NCBI RefSeq assembly: GCF_003672135.1
Contig: NC_039511.1
Coordinates: forward strand, 11,930,464-11,994,463
DNA from: Ooceraea biroi
Taxonomy: Eukaryota; Arthropoda; Insecta; Hymenoptera; Formicidae
Length of the DNA: 64,000 nt
Reading direction: 5' to 3'
Both the position numbers and the translations under genes were made by a program. A model generated the notes under the pieces. It was not told the origin of the DNA and made no database searches. It saw nothing but the letters and a program-made list of their open reading frames with translations. This document shows positions 26,374 to 39,500 of this stretch, piece after piece (within the stretch, counting starts at the first letter, position 1; every line of letters starts with the position of its first letter).

Positions 26374-27133
26374 AAAAGAGAAAAAGAATGAATGATTGAA
26401 CAAAGGAAAGAGGGAAACATGAAGCGCTCAAGCGCAATGTAACGCGGTATGTAATATATCATACATGCATATATATTATATATATGCGATCCTGCGCGCG
26501 CGTCGCTAACTAGAAGGGTCAGGGAATGTTCGAAAACCGGACACGAGGATTTTCCATATTGCTGGTAGTAAATTAGACTGTGACACGAGATGATGTATTC
26601 AGCGAGTATTCTGAGAAAGCGTAAACGCCGTTCTTTTGAGGAATATTTTTAAAATTTTCTGCATCTCAATATTCATGAAGTCGAAATATTTTGGAAATTC
26701 TTGCGATATTCTCAGAATATTTTCTCAATATTCCTATAATATTGTATATATTGTTAGGATATCACAAAAATTCTTGAAAAATTACGAAATTATTTTCGCA
26801 GAGAAGAATGTATTCTCAAAAATGCGATGCTTGCGCGTTACTGACTCAACGGATATTTTCCAAAAGAAATAATTGGAATAATTGGAATAACTGGAAAAAT
26901 TACCGCTCAAGAGTAACTAACTTCGATTTTTATTTTATGTTTGTTTAAAAAAACGAATAATAAAAGTTGGTAACAATGCATACATGACTAACAAGAGAAG
27001 TGTCTGAGAATAAAAATACCGAAGTTAGATACTATATCCTCGTGTACATAATGTACTTGCTTCTTCTCGATTTATCAGGACAGGACTTGGAAGGCTATTC
27101 CCTTTTCGGATTGCATTCGTGATGTATTGGAAC

Positions 27134-27139
27134 AATAAA
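27134..27139 (+). terminator. candidate poly(A) signal AATAAA
   Basis: AATAAA followed about 15 to 45 bases later by U-rich sequence (ttttctgtttttcttttac), a typical cleavage and polyadenylation context. It lies 5.1 kb after the stop. Earlier AATAAA hexamers at about 25005, 25578 and 25853 are alternatives, so use of this site is inferred only. Confidence 0.3.
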
Positions 27140-27160
27140 TTCTTATATAGCACATTTTCT

Positions 27161-30100
27161 GTTTTTCTTTTACATTGTTTCAACCTTTTTCAAACTAGGG
27201 CAAGAAATAAATAAACTGAGATTTGAGACTGAGAAATTATGCATGCTACAGAATTTTGACAATGCGTATCAGCAAAACAAAATACACGAATACAATTTTG
27301 ATCCTGACTGTAAAATAAAATTATTAATGTTGACGTAATGTATTGATATAATTAATTAATTGCATAATAGTGTGTTAACAAATTTTTGGATTCGTTTAAA
27401 GGATCACAAAAAGGAGGACTTGGTTTATTCTGCATCAGAATAATCATCGTGAGAATCACACGTCGGATATGTATACGTATATTTGATTCGTGCTGCTTAC
27501 GAACTACGAACATTTAGCGCAACAATGTAATATGTAACATTCCCGTGATAATACAAGTGCGATGATCGTAAGCGACTAACACGCATCTATGTAAAATTAT
27601 CGTGATGTGTTTTGTCTACTTCGGAACGATTATCAGCGTGCGTTTCAACGTTCACATTTGTCACTGATACACAATCCATCTGTTATAAAATAATCTGAGT
27701 ATCATAATCCTTTCTTGACATAGACATCATTCGGCAAAGTTGTGAAAATGTAGTTATAATAAGATAAACGAATATTGAGACGAATATTGAGACTATAAAT
27801 TTTATGTGCTGTGAAAGAAACTTAGTTTATTATATTTTATCTTATTGTTAGAAAAATATTTCTCCTAATTGAGGCTGCTTTATGATAACATAAATTTCTT
27901 AATAGCAATTAAATAGTACAATAGTAAAATGAAGTTATAAAGTGTTATACATTAATATTATACATTATACTTAAACAAAAATAAGAAATTTCGTATAAAA
28001 ATCTTGATCAAGAAAGGACTTACGATTAGAAGGGAAGCATTTTAATGTTATCCCACAATAAATTTTGCAAACCAGAAATTCCAGATTTCAGAAATCTTAA
28101 ATTGAGATAACCGTCAGAATCGTCATAATTCTAAGTTCTAAAAATGTTCTTTTTCGAGGATATGACACTAACTAATTCACAATGATTTCTTATATAACGT
28201 ACTATATCTGCTGTAGCTTTTTCGGAAATGGATACAACCTGTTACATACACATGTATCTTAACCGTCCGATAAAGAAATGCCAAGTTATTGATTTTCCTT
28301 CAGTGTATTTGTTCATTCCTCATAATATTAAAACGGAATCGACAATAGAATTACTCGAAACAAGAATTTAAATTGTTCAATAAGATGATCGTGCGTGATA
28401 TGGAATCGCACAGGTAATCATTTTTACACATGATTTTTAAAACTATAACACATTTACGTATTTGACGTTTGACAGCCGATTAATTAAATGATCAATCTAT
28501 AGGTAACGCTAAATCATGTTAACGCTCCTCGGTTATCTTCGTGGCATTGTTACGCCCTACCAGCTACTACGCGCACATATTTATTCGTAACGTATACATC
28601 AACACATTCATGTTTAATATTGTTTAATATATAGTATTGCAGTAAAATTCGATAGCAGTCGCTCTCCGCCGAACGCTATCAATAAAATCGCTATCGGCAC
28701 GAGAAAGTCTGTTCGACAAACTCGATTCGTTCGAAATATGAAAAAACGAGTCTCTCATAAAACGAGCTCCGATTGCAAATCACATCAATAATGTATTAAG
28801 AATTATATAATGCGACTTGTTCGTATTCATCTAAATAACTACAACTATGATTTTAAGCGGAAAACTTTAATCAATTGCAACCGAGAAATAGCCCAGCTAT
28901 TCAATCAAAGACTCGACTATCAACGATTAGGTAAAAGATTATCTCTATCCAGCACCGTAATAGGGAATCGATCTACGAAACCTGGCTCCCATTTTCTCGA
29001 TTTCTTCGTTTTTCATTATAGCACATTTTCAACAAAAGTAACAAACACGTATCAACTCTGGAACACGCATTCTTCACGTGACGGGAGTTAACTCCAAAAC
29101 TCTTAAAACGATTTATTCGCACATTGCATCGTAAATGTGTGTAAAGTATTCGAAATGTACGGGGTTACAATGTGGCAGCAAACTTTTCGAATTTGGACGG
29201 GATGCATTTTAGCATTAAGACTCTAAGTTTAATCAATTTAGGAATGTGGGAATTGTACTCCGATCGATATAATTGAAAATCTCGATGCAAAAACTAATTA
29301 ATTCGACATCGATTATTCTACAAAAAGAAAATAAGAAACGCGTTTAGAAATTTAATAGAAGTAGAATAGAAGTAGAAATAGAAGATTAAATAATTAGTAT
29401 CGATAAAAATAAGATAAATATATAGAAAATCAACCATATGTCTACATAGCTTATTTCTATATTGTAACACGATATATTTTATAATTAGTTTTAGATATCT
29501 TTCTTTTTTAAAATGCTCTTATTAATTAATTAATATTTTTTTCAAAATTACAATAAAAATTATATTAAAATTCTTAAGAAGAATTTCTAATATATTTGAT
29601 AATAGATTCATCTGTGATATTTGCATCGTATTTTTCAATTCTCCGATGAACTTTGAATCAAAATTGCATCTTAATCTTTATCTTTGGAATCCTATTCTCT
29701 GGTAGCGCGAAAATCTGCGACTAATTTTATACATATACGTGTATATATAATCTAATTTCCAGAGTCAATACACCACATCAAAAACGACAGAAAAGTGAGT
29801 GTCTTCATTCACACTCCCTTCAGTTATGTTGTGCGATATGTATGTGTAAAGTAATTGGCACAAGTATGTATATTATATATATATATACGCTGTTATATAA
29901 AATCCATTACAAATTGCTCTCACCTCGATTACCGATATCTTTCTGCCGCTCTTTGGTCCTTGTTAAAACTATCGCCGTTGTCATACCGGTAAAAATCACC
30001 CGCGATTGCCTTCATATCCCTCAACGAATACGAAATAGGCATGGTTCCTTAAAGATTGCATCACACAAACTACCGTCGTGATTCGTCGCTGTTTTTCCTC

Positions 30101-30320
30101 GCAGCATTTGACAAAAGTACGTAAAGCGAAGGACTGGCGAGGATCCTTGATTTTTGAAATTTGAAAAGTCTCCGCGCTGAAAGGCCGGAAAGGATAGCTT
30201 CGCGGGGTCCTAATGACTGCCGTTGGTCTTTTTAGGTTGGCCGTTGTTTGATAGGTGCTTCCAGAGGCCCGTGATTAACGGCACATCCCTGAAGCTATCG
30301 GCCGCCGGCTATCCTGCCTG
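27161..30320. other. region between the convergent gene ends
   Basis: AT-rich DNA between the putative 3' end of the glycosyltransferase gene and the stop codon of the LDLRAP1-like gene. It should include the latter's 3' UTR: on the minus strand an AATAAA lies at 29117-29112. A 12-base tandem duplication (gagacgaatatt type) occurs near 27770-27795. The 93- and 79-codon open frames at 28810 and 29842 lack any recognised domain. Confidence 0.5.
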
Positions 30321-30521
30321 CTACGAGCACATTAGATCGACCGATCTGGACTCGCCCCAAGCATTCTGTACCTTGAAGCCGGTGCTTGGTCGGGGCACCA
30401 CATGATGAGCCGGCGTGGAGGCTGAGGTGTGGTGCCTTAGAGTGGTCATGGGAATGCTGTTGTTGAGAGCCGTATTTTTCTTTTGGCCTTTCTTCATGTC
30501 TGAATCTTCTTCAAAGCATAC
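30321..30521 (-). CDS. LDLRAP1-like last exon
   Basis: Acceptor gttgcag, phase 0 entry, 66 codons then TAG at 30323-30321. Encodes VCFEEDSDMKKGQKK, a His/Thr/Pro-rich segment and the end GFKVQNAWGESRSVDLMCS. No motif of the F-x-x-F/L-x-x-x-R type used by vertebrate ARH to bind AP-2 is present. A possible internal donor AAG|GTACAG after 30372 could give another C-terminus. Confidence 0.8.
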   Translation of the reverse strand, partial: VCFEEDSDMKKGQKKNTALNNSIPMTTLRHHTSASTPAHHVVPRPSTGFKVQNAWGESRSVDLMCS

Positions 30522-33500
30522 CTGCAACAGACAAATTGCAATAAATTTTATATTTCTCTTCTCGAGTCTTTTCCGTTAATAGCTCGAATTCTTCTCTTGT
30601 ATATTTAAAGTTCTCCTTTGTAAAATGTGTTTTCTTTAAAATATTTACAGAACGCGTATGAAAAAATTTTTTGACTATTTTAATTAAAGTTTTAACATTA
30701 AGTTAACATTCATCAACGATTTGAAAAATTTAACATACGTTCAAAAGCCTTTAATTTTTCTTTTGGCCTATTCACAAAATAAGGATAACAAAATATATGT
30801 ACGATATTTCCACTTCTTTGGAGTAATAAATGCAGATAAATCCACTAATATTTCGTGTACTTCAATTAATTCGCGAATTAGCCTTCTTCTTACAAAAGCG
30901 CAATCTCTTCCGGTATCTGTTCACGCAGTGTGACTTAATGACGAACGGCGCAAAGTACTACTACACAATATAGTATCGATACAGCAACGAAGGACAGATC
31001 AAACGCCGTAGGATTACAGTATGCCACTTTGCTGATCAGACGGCTTTTAATAGGCACCACAGACGATGAGGATGTGTCAAAGAGGGACTCGCGTTTCATT
31101 ACTCACCCATGAATTTCCCGTTGGCTTGGGGTCATTCGACAGATCGATCAAGAGATTCTTTTGACTGTCATTGCGTCGTTGCTGGCCATTTTGCTTGTTT
31201 TGCTCGTTAATCTTACCGTTGCTGGTCTTTGTCTCGCTAGCGTTCTTCTTCTCGTTATTGTCTGCAATCATAAATACAGATCGAATAATTGAGTGACAGT
31301 AAAAAGAGATGTAGTAGAAGACATATACACATGTCTGCCTTTCATAGATTGATAATATAAATATAAATTTACTTTATATATCAAATAATGAAATATAGTT
31401 TTTTTTTAATAAAAACCTTCTTTAATTGTTTATATTATAATTCAAATATTATGATCATTCTGAAATTTTAAGCAAAAATAGGATGAGAAGAAATAATAAA
31501 TTCACAATAGCAAGAAAACTCGAGAATCTTGTGCACTTTATACGCGCAACAGATCATTGATCAACGAAAAATTATTTTTTAGAACATTACGATAGAAATG
31601 TTGTAAAAACTGAAAATTTGGTTTCATTCACTGAGAAATATAAAAATAATATTTATTTTCAGAATAAAACAAAGCTTTTTCCTCCTAAAGTTTTGCGCTA
31701 AAGTTTAGATATCAGATATTCAAAAGCAAGATACTTTCATATAGAATTCATGGGATAAAATCTTTTAAAACTCAATAACAGATTGATAAATTAATTTCAC
31801 GCTGCAACGAGAACAAAATCGATCGATCGCGTTAACATTACGGGTTTGCGTCAAATATTTAACTGTAAAGAAAGTAGAAGTTTCGTACTTCGTTTGCATT
31901 CACCCGTTTGTGTCGGTGCAGAGTGTGTACTGTTCTAACATTAACGCACAATTTCCTGACTCGCTTGTTCGGGTGCCAGGGAAAGCAACCCCGCAATATC
32001 CGCACTCTCGGTGAGTTAAGTGCGGCGCCCATATAGGCGCTGCACTTCACCACCGCACCCTCTTTATACCGCGCGCTCGCCAGACGCTTAAAGCAAGCGG
32101 CAACTTTTCCCAAGTGCCGAAACGCGAGCCGGCTCGATTTCTAATTACCGCAACTTACGTATAACAATGGAGCACTTGACTTGCCCGCAAGCTTCGTATC
32201 TCCGCGTAACTCAAGACTTCCAACTTCTCCCAAATTTCTCATTATGCAACTTACGTTACCTTGGAAAATTCTAATTTTACTTCAATTTTGTATTATGCAA
32301 CTAGCGTGCTCATATTTCGCGTAGGAACTTAACGATTTTGTGGCGAACGCTGTGCCGATATTTAACGTCTCAATTAAGAACTGCAGTTTAACAGTATTTC
32401 CTAGTCATATTAATTTCCTGCACTTTCCTTCGACTGCCTCCAATTTCTTCTTCCATTCTTGCGAAAGGATAAGAATTTTTCGGTCGTCGTGAGCTACGAT
32501 CGTCGCGAGCGTACAAATGCAAAAAGCTTGCTTACCGATCCTGTCGTTCGTCAAGGCAGAACTCTTATCCTGGGTGTGATGAATCCTAGGATCGGACTGC
32601 GACAACTGCCACGCCTGATAAGCCGTGTTGAAGGCCTGCGCTACCGTCAGAGTCACCGTCTGTGCCATTTTTCTCTTCGGGCAGAGAAACGCGTGGCACT
32701 CCATCGTCTCGTTCAGATTGGTCGCGATGAACGCGAACACGTGATCGTGCGTCGCGTCGGCCGAACAATACGAGATCCTAAAGCAAACGAGTAATGGAAG
32801 ACATGAATGATCGCTAGCGTAAAGATTTATTTTCTCAACAAAAAAATAAAAAACAAGAATAAGAAGAATAGGGCAGAACGTGTGGAATGAAGGACAAAAA
32901 ATACAGATATAAATTTAATCCTCTTGAATAAGCTGCTCTGATGCGCATTAATATATATCGTCTTCAGCGTCCTAGACTTCTGGGCGACTCTGTATGCACA
33001 TTCCGCGCGGGGGATGCAAATCCACGCCCAACGCTCGCGGCAGTAGCCTCGCTTCCGTTTATGTCGCGCGGTAGTATTCGCTACGGTATACAGCAAGTCG
33101 AAAGTTTGCCGGAGGGCATTTAGGTGGATCCTAAGGGAAGCGCGAGAATAATATGCAAAGGGGGACGTGCGCGCGAGAGATGCACTGCGGGCGCTTGTAA
33201 AAGGGCGGATGCAGTGATGTAACTCGCGTTTTAGGAAGGCTCATCGCTCGCGTTGAAACTAGACCGCTCTTTCATCTCTTGTTTTGGATAACGAGCTCAG
33301 GGGGTTCGGAGTGCACAATAATAATATATACAGGGTGTCCCGGGTTTTAATCGACAAACTGCGGGAGCATATTCTACTAGTGGAAATAAGAAAAAATTCT
33401 TATATCGAGTTTGCTTAGAAATGCTTTATTACAAAGTTATAAACCAATATTGAAAAGAAATATCAGATAAGTAACAACGGATTTTTTCACAAAAGTAAAA

Positions 33501-36500
33501 ATTATGTACGCAATGATTTAGTGACGCATTTCAAAATGTCCTTGCACATCGATACAAGCTAGACATCAACGTAGTACAGAATTTGTTACAGTACGACATT
33601 CCTGAAAATTTTGTTGCATCTCAATAACTGAATTAGTAATTCGTTGCTTTAAATCTTCAAGCGAGATTACTTCTGTACTGTAAACTTTATTTTTTAAAGT
33701 TCCCCATAAATAAAAATCAAGAGGCGTTAAATCGGGCGATCTTGGAGGCCAGAAAACCGGTCCTCCTCGACCAATCCACCTATGAGCATAATGTTCATCT
33801 AACCAGTTTCTAACTTGTCTAGCATAGTGCGATGGACAACCGTCTAACTGTATCCAGCTGTTTTGGCGAAGATTTAAGATTCTTTCCGAGCGTCGTCGGT
33901 GTCTTAGAGCTGAACGAACATCATCATATTCATTCATAGGTCGAAATGAACCCAAATTACGTAATTGCAAATGGGTATTACTAAACACAGAACTATCTGG
34001 TACTCTCCTGTTAGGAAATCTACGTTGATACTCTCGTACGGCAGCTCGTGCATTTCCGTCACAGAATCCGTACACGAAATGAATATCAGTGTATTCCTCA
34101 TTTGAAAACACTTTTGGCATTCTGATAGTAATTGCTAGTTGACACGACGATTGAAATCTAACAGCTACTGTTGTGAAAGTAACAATCATACTGAATCGTT
34201 TCAACATAGTGAACATGAATACATGTAAATACACGTAACATAAACATCTTCGACCTTCCAAATTCTACACTATGTTCCGTTGTTACTTATCATATTTCTT
34301 TTCAATATTGGTTTATAACTTTGTAATAAAGCATTTCTAAGCAAACTCGATATAAGAATTTTTTCTTATTTCCACTAGTAGAATATGCTCCCGCAGTTTG
34401 TCGGTTAAAACCCGGGACACCCTGTATATATTATAATAAAATGATAACATATACGCGACGTAATAACTGTATAAAATTTAGATGAAGCGGACACAAAGAG
34501 AATAATATGCGTAGTGATATGTAAAGCAGCGATAATAATACGAAATAATGTAGAAAAGTAAACGCATCAGCCGAGTCATGCAAAAATAAATCGAATCGCG
34601 ATTTTATAATAGAATAGATTCGAGATTCCGTTTACAGGAACATCGATTCTATTTACTTCTTTCTTTCATTTCTTCCCCTGATTTTTCCCTTTTCTTTCTT
34701 TTTGTCCTCTCTTTCCCCTCGTCGATTTCTTTCGTTTCGTTGCCTCTCTTTCAAGATCGTTTCTGAGCTCTTAAATTAAACACCATCGGACGGAAGTAGA
34801 TAACACCACCGGCCCCGAAATAATACCGTCTAACGCTTTTAATCCCGCGGCTTAATTTTATTCAGCCGCGCGTCTTTGCACGCCGGTTAATTAACTCACA
34901 GTTAACGGCGCCGAGAGGGCGAGATTAAGAGAATTTATAACCGACACGTCAACCCGCGCTCTCCTAGCTTGCCCCCTTTTTTGCGCTTTTTGCCGTGAAA
35001 TTTCTCGTTCGCCACTTCAGCGCACCTCCAGGTGCATTACGCGCCGCCGGTGGAACAAAGCCCGACGGTGGATTTTCGCCGGGCAACAATAGAAACCGCC
35101 GTCATTTCGTCCGAAATTTCGCGTCCGAACTAACGCGGGATCATTATCACTAGTGCGCGAAAGAAAAGTTCATTTCATTCGTTCATTTAGTCGCACCATT
35201 GAGAATCTTTTTATGAAGTAAAAGACTAATAAAATAGAAACCGCGGATATAAAATTCGACTCCTGATCGTGAGCTCTGATCGTGGACATCAACTTTCTCG
35301 AATTTCCATTTAGATGTGAAAAGATGCGAACTTTCAGATTTATATTCATCTATCTATTTATATTTTTACGAAGGACATAAATAAACAATATAAAATTTTT
35401 ATGTAAAAATATAAATATTATGAGCTGTAAAATAAAAATTTTAAATTTTTTGAAAGTTTTTATTCAGGATATAAATATAATAAAATACAGATATATATAA
35501 TACAATATACAATAGAATAATATTTTTCTTATATAATTCACATTGTAATTCTATTTTATATCTGATAAGTTTAGTATATGTATTTTGATAAAGATATATT
35601 TAATTCTGCTAAAAGAGAGAAACAGAGTGATTTTTTTTTCTCGATGGCTGACAAATATTATTTCACGGATAAATATACGTTTGCTTTCATAATACGTTGC
35701 AAATCAAGTCTAACGAAATCATCGTTCCCAATGAACATTGTGCAATTCGTGATGCTCTCAATAGTTAATGAGATTGGAAATATCGCGCAATCTGGAAATC
35801 GGACGGCAGTTTGATGAAAAAAAAGAGAAAGAGAGAAAAGAGGTATCCCACTAGCATCAGATCGGAAATAGCCGCGCCGATAATTTCCCGCAACGAGCAT
35901 CGAAATCGCGCTCGTCGCACACGTTGTTGGCTGCACTACTATTGTTATTACATCGAATTCTCGATGCGCTCTCTTGGCCACACATATATTGGATATAATC
36001 CGCTGCAGTCAGGCGAAATGTATGCAGCACACGACGGGACGAGTTTCATTCGGATCGATTAAAATTTTAGCAGAGGTCAGTGTATACTTTCGTGAGCAAC
36101 AATTATTTATCGTTGCGCTTTTCTCGTCGGAACATTGACATACTTTTTTCGCGTCGAGAAAAACATAACGTGCTCTTTTCACGTGGAAAAATTTTAAAGG
36201 GATCAGCGTATAATTTATTATACTTGAGTTTTCATGAAGATATTTTTGAATTAAATATATTCAGAAAGTCTTATTCACGCTTAAATGTGATTGTGATTAC
36301 ATGAGATTCTTAAAATAATAGCAGGATTAAATTACCGATTTTATTTGATATTAATTAATTATTGATCTTTAATGGTCTTACCTGTATATTGACACTTGAA
36401 GTTGATCTTCTTCGGTAGCCAAGTCCGTCATTCTAATTCCTCTTAAACTTATAGCCAAGGAGACCCTTTGCAGTTTTTTTCCGCTCGCTTTCGCCTATAA

Positions 36501-39500
36501 CAAATAAAACTGATATAATAAAAAATGATAAAACACGACAAAGTTATTCAATTTAAACGTTTAAATGTAATTCTATGATGATATTGCGTATTCCATTAAA
36601 ATTCTAATTTCTAATTAATTAAGAATACGGCCTTAAGTTTTCAATCAATTTTTATATCCTTAAGAATTGAGCTATCAAAAACTTTAATTAATTCAATAAT
36701 TTTTTACTAACAAAATTGTTTACTAGCAACCATTTTTCATCAAATATTCTTCAACTACGATGTTGTCCATAATTAAAAAAGGATTTCTTTCTCCAATTTA
36801 GCGTGAAAATTCGATATAAATTTTTCATCAAACAAGCTCCATAATCTGATATTATCTAGCAAATCGTACGATTAAATAGTGAATTCCTTGCATCCGCAAT
36901 TTGATTTCTTCCGTCCGCAATCGTTTCGTAGTTTCCTCAAGTAGAAGGCGAGGTTTGCCGAAGCATCTGGAGCTCAAAAAGCTCGGGAGTAAATTTGCGG
37001 CGTAAACCCGAGCAAAGTAAGGCGGCGCGGCGCCCGATTACCTTTTTCGGAAATCAAATATCTCGTCGCTAAACCGTGAGCTCTTCCACGTCGCTTCATG
37101 GCAATGCAATTACGAGGCTTCACGCGGATTAAGCGGTCCATTTAACGATTTAACCCACGCACGGAGATGCTACCTTAATCGCGAACGTCGCGCGAAATTC
37201 CGGGGAAATTCCCTAATCCAACGATTCTCGAGCGGATTCTGTATCGGAATCCCTTTATCGTAGATAATCAGAGGGTACATGCAGGTATGTTTAATCCCTA
37301 CTTAGTAATCTGATTAGGCGTATTTTCTAAAATGTAAAATCGAATATACACAAACGTTACGTCAAATTCGAAAAGATTAACATAAATGATGTAAAACTCG
37401 ATTCAATTAATCTTTTCTTTCGAATTCTGATTTCGCAGATATTACAAGAGAAGCACTTTTACAGATAAAAAAGATTAATAATTAAATTGAAAGCAGAATT
37501 GACTTTATGATAATGTAAATTTATTGAGTCTTCATTGTCATTAGGTTGATAAAATAACAAAGTGTATTAATGCAGCACAAATCTTGTATTAAACTTCATA
37601 TTCACGTTTTAATAATACCACAACTGATATTAATACCCCTAATTTATTTTGCAAAGCTTGTCGAGCTTTTAATTGCATTTCTTGTTTTCCTTTGGTTCGC
37701 GAATAACAACAATAATTAGCACAGTTCAGTAAAATGAGGAAAATTCGTATAGATATAATCGTGCACAAGGCTACTAACGGATTAACGAGTCGTTTTTACG
37801 GAAGAAAATGAGTCACGCGAAGATGATGAAGCTCGAATCCGGTTAGCACAAGCACTTTTGTCGTTTATTTTTTAATTATCACGCTTAATCCCCGAACGTG
37901 ACAGTTGCACTTATTCAACCATGTTTTTCGAAAGCTATTTGTTGCGAAAAACAAATAGTCAGATATTTACACGTTTCTTGTTTTTCGATAAATTAATTCC
38001 AGTCCTTCTTATTTTGTCATTTTTAAATGGAAAACTGTAAGTTACAAACATAAAAGTCTTTAAAGACAAAGTTGTCGACCCTCTTTGCAACTTTTTTCTA
38101 GGATTTATGATTTTATAGGATTTCTTCTAGATATACAGAGCTATGTTTGCTCCATATTATGTTAATTAGTTTGCGTTACATTCGTGGGGCTTAATAATTT
38201 ACAGCGCTTTGTGCCAGTAGCTTCTTGCTCGCATACACTAAATAGTATTATCGGCGAGAACTTGCGGACACATAAGTTGTATCATGCAAACTACACAAAG
38301 TTACATTTATAGTCTCGACGCGACAAGATGATATTACCGCACGAGCAATATTATCAACAACTTAGCGCTAAAAACAACTTGATTAGCGTTCAGAAACAAA
38401 TTATCTCATGTAGCTCATCTCATATATCTCGTATAAACTTATCTTATATTATCTCACTAGTAAACTAAAATACTTTCTCTTTACTTAAGAATCAGAAAGA
38501 CTTATTGAGCACGTAACGTTCTAAGAATACCAAAAATTAATCCAAGCTCGTAATATAAGATAATTAAAAAATTAATTAAATAATGCAAAAATTATGTGAT
38601 TAATATTATTTTGCTAACAGAAGCCTTTGTGCAACAATGAACAGTGGAATTTCTTGCTTCTGTGTGCAACAAGAGATGTCAAAGAGATAAATTCCGTTTT
38701 CAATCCAAGAAATAAATGCAGCGCTGCGAGGAGGAATTAACAATAATGGATGCAATTACGCAGGTATAAAAGACGGCGAGCTAGGATCAATCGGAAGAGA
38801 CGGAAGAATCGACAGGAAGCAATTAGCGCAAAGACAAGATGTAGGCTTTAACCGGAAGGGAAGCTTCCAACGCAGAATACGATCGCGTCGGGAAACTTTT
38901 GAGACGATCCAAATCGAAATAGTTCGCGAAAGCCCGCATCCGGTTTGTTTTTAGCTTTTAGACGCGATATGCGGCAAAACCGCTTCAACAAAAACAACAT
39001 AGAGCAACATAGATAGTCAAACTGGAATGGATGCAATGCATTTTGGTTTTTGTTGCCGCGACGTGCAATTTTGCATACACAGATTGCGCTTTTCTGAGTC
39101 TCCATAAGTCGTTTCTATAAGAGCATATGGATATTACAAATTATGAAATCCACTCTTAAAAAAGTTGTGTTAAATCAAATCGAAATCATTGTTGCCTCTT
39201 TTCCGCGACGCTGATTGGTTATCTCGATTCGCGTTGTGCGTTATGTTCAGTTTAGATTACCATCGCGCGGCTGTCTTCGCGTGGAGGTTAACAATTTGGT
39301 AGAATGTGATAATTGTGTATATAATAAATAATAGATATAAGATATTATTATTCGAAAACATTATTAATATTGAAAAATAAAATAGCGCGCGCATGCGCGC
39401 GCCTGTGTTGTACTGATAACAATATAAATAGCACAGAACTCCTTGGAAAAAGAAAAAAATTTTAATGGCTAGAACTTTTTCATTTATTGTTTTAACGAAT

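Larger units (their letters stand above)
22003..27160 (+). other. probable long 3' UTR or downstream flank of the glycosyltransferase gene
   Basis: No exon was recognised for 5 kb after the stop. Microsatellites (GA)n lie at 22968-22998 and 26338-26370. AATAAA hexamers occur at several places, and the one at 27134-27139 has the best U-rich downstream context. Three copies of TGTATATA (24763, 25454, 26753) match the Pumilio site UGUANAUA but are expected by chance in AT-rich DNA. How far the transcript extends is not shown. Confidence 0.35.
33331..34424 (-). mobile_element. Tc1/mariner-superfamily transposon, internally deleted (1094 bp)
   Basis: Terminal inverted repeats of about 150 bp (33331-33481 and 34276-34424) start with CAGGGTGTCCCGGGTTTTAA, differ at only a few bases and are flanked by TATATA, consistent with TA target duplication. 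The strand shown is that of the transposase remnant. High identity between the ends suggests recent insertion. The internal region keeps transposase start and end but lacks the middle, so the copy should be non-autonomous. Confidence 0.9.
32778..36381 (-). other. LDLRAP1-like intron carrying a mariner-like transposon
   Basis: 3.6 kb between GTAAGA and gctttag on the minus strand. It contains the element at 33331-34424, a CpG-rich patch at about 34790-35160 and AT-rich DNA. Several open frames in 35578-36304 show no domain. Confidence 0.8.

Noticed and set aside
32459..32794. 111-codon plus-strand frame opposite the PTB exon
   Set aside because: It is the antisense shadow of the LDLRAP1-like exon at 32536-32777.
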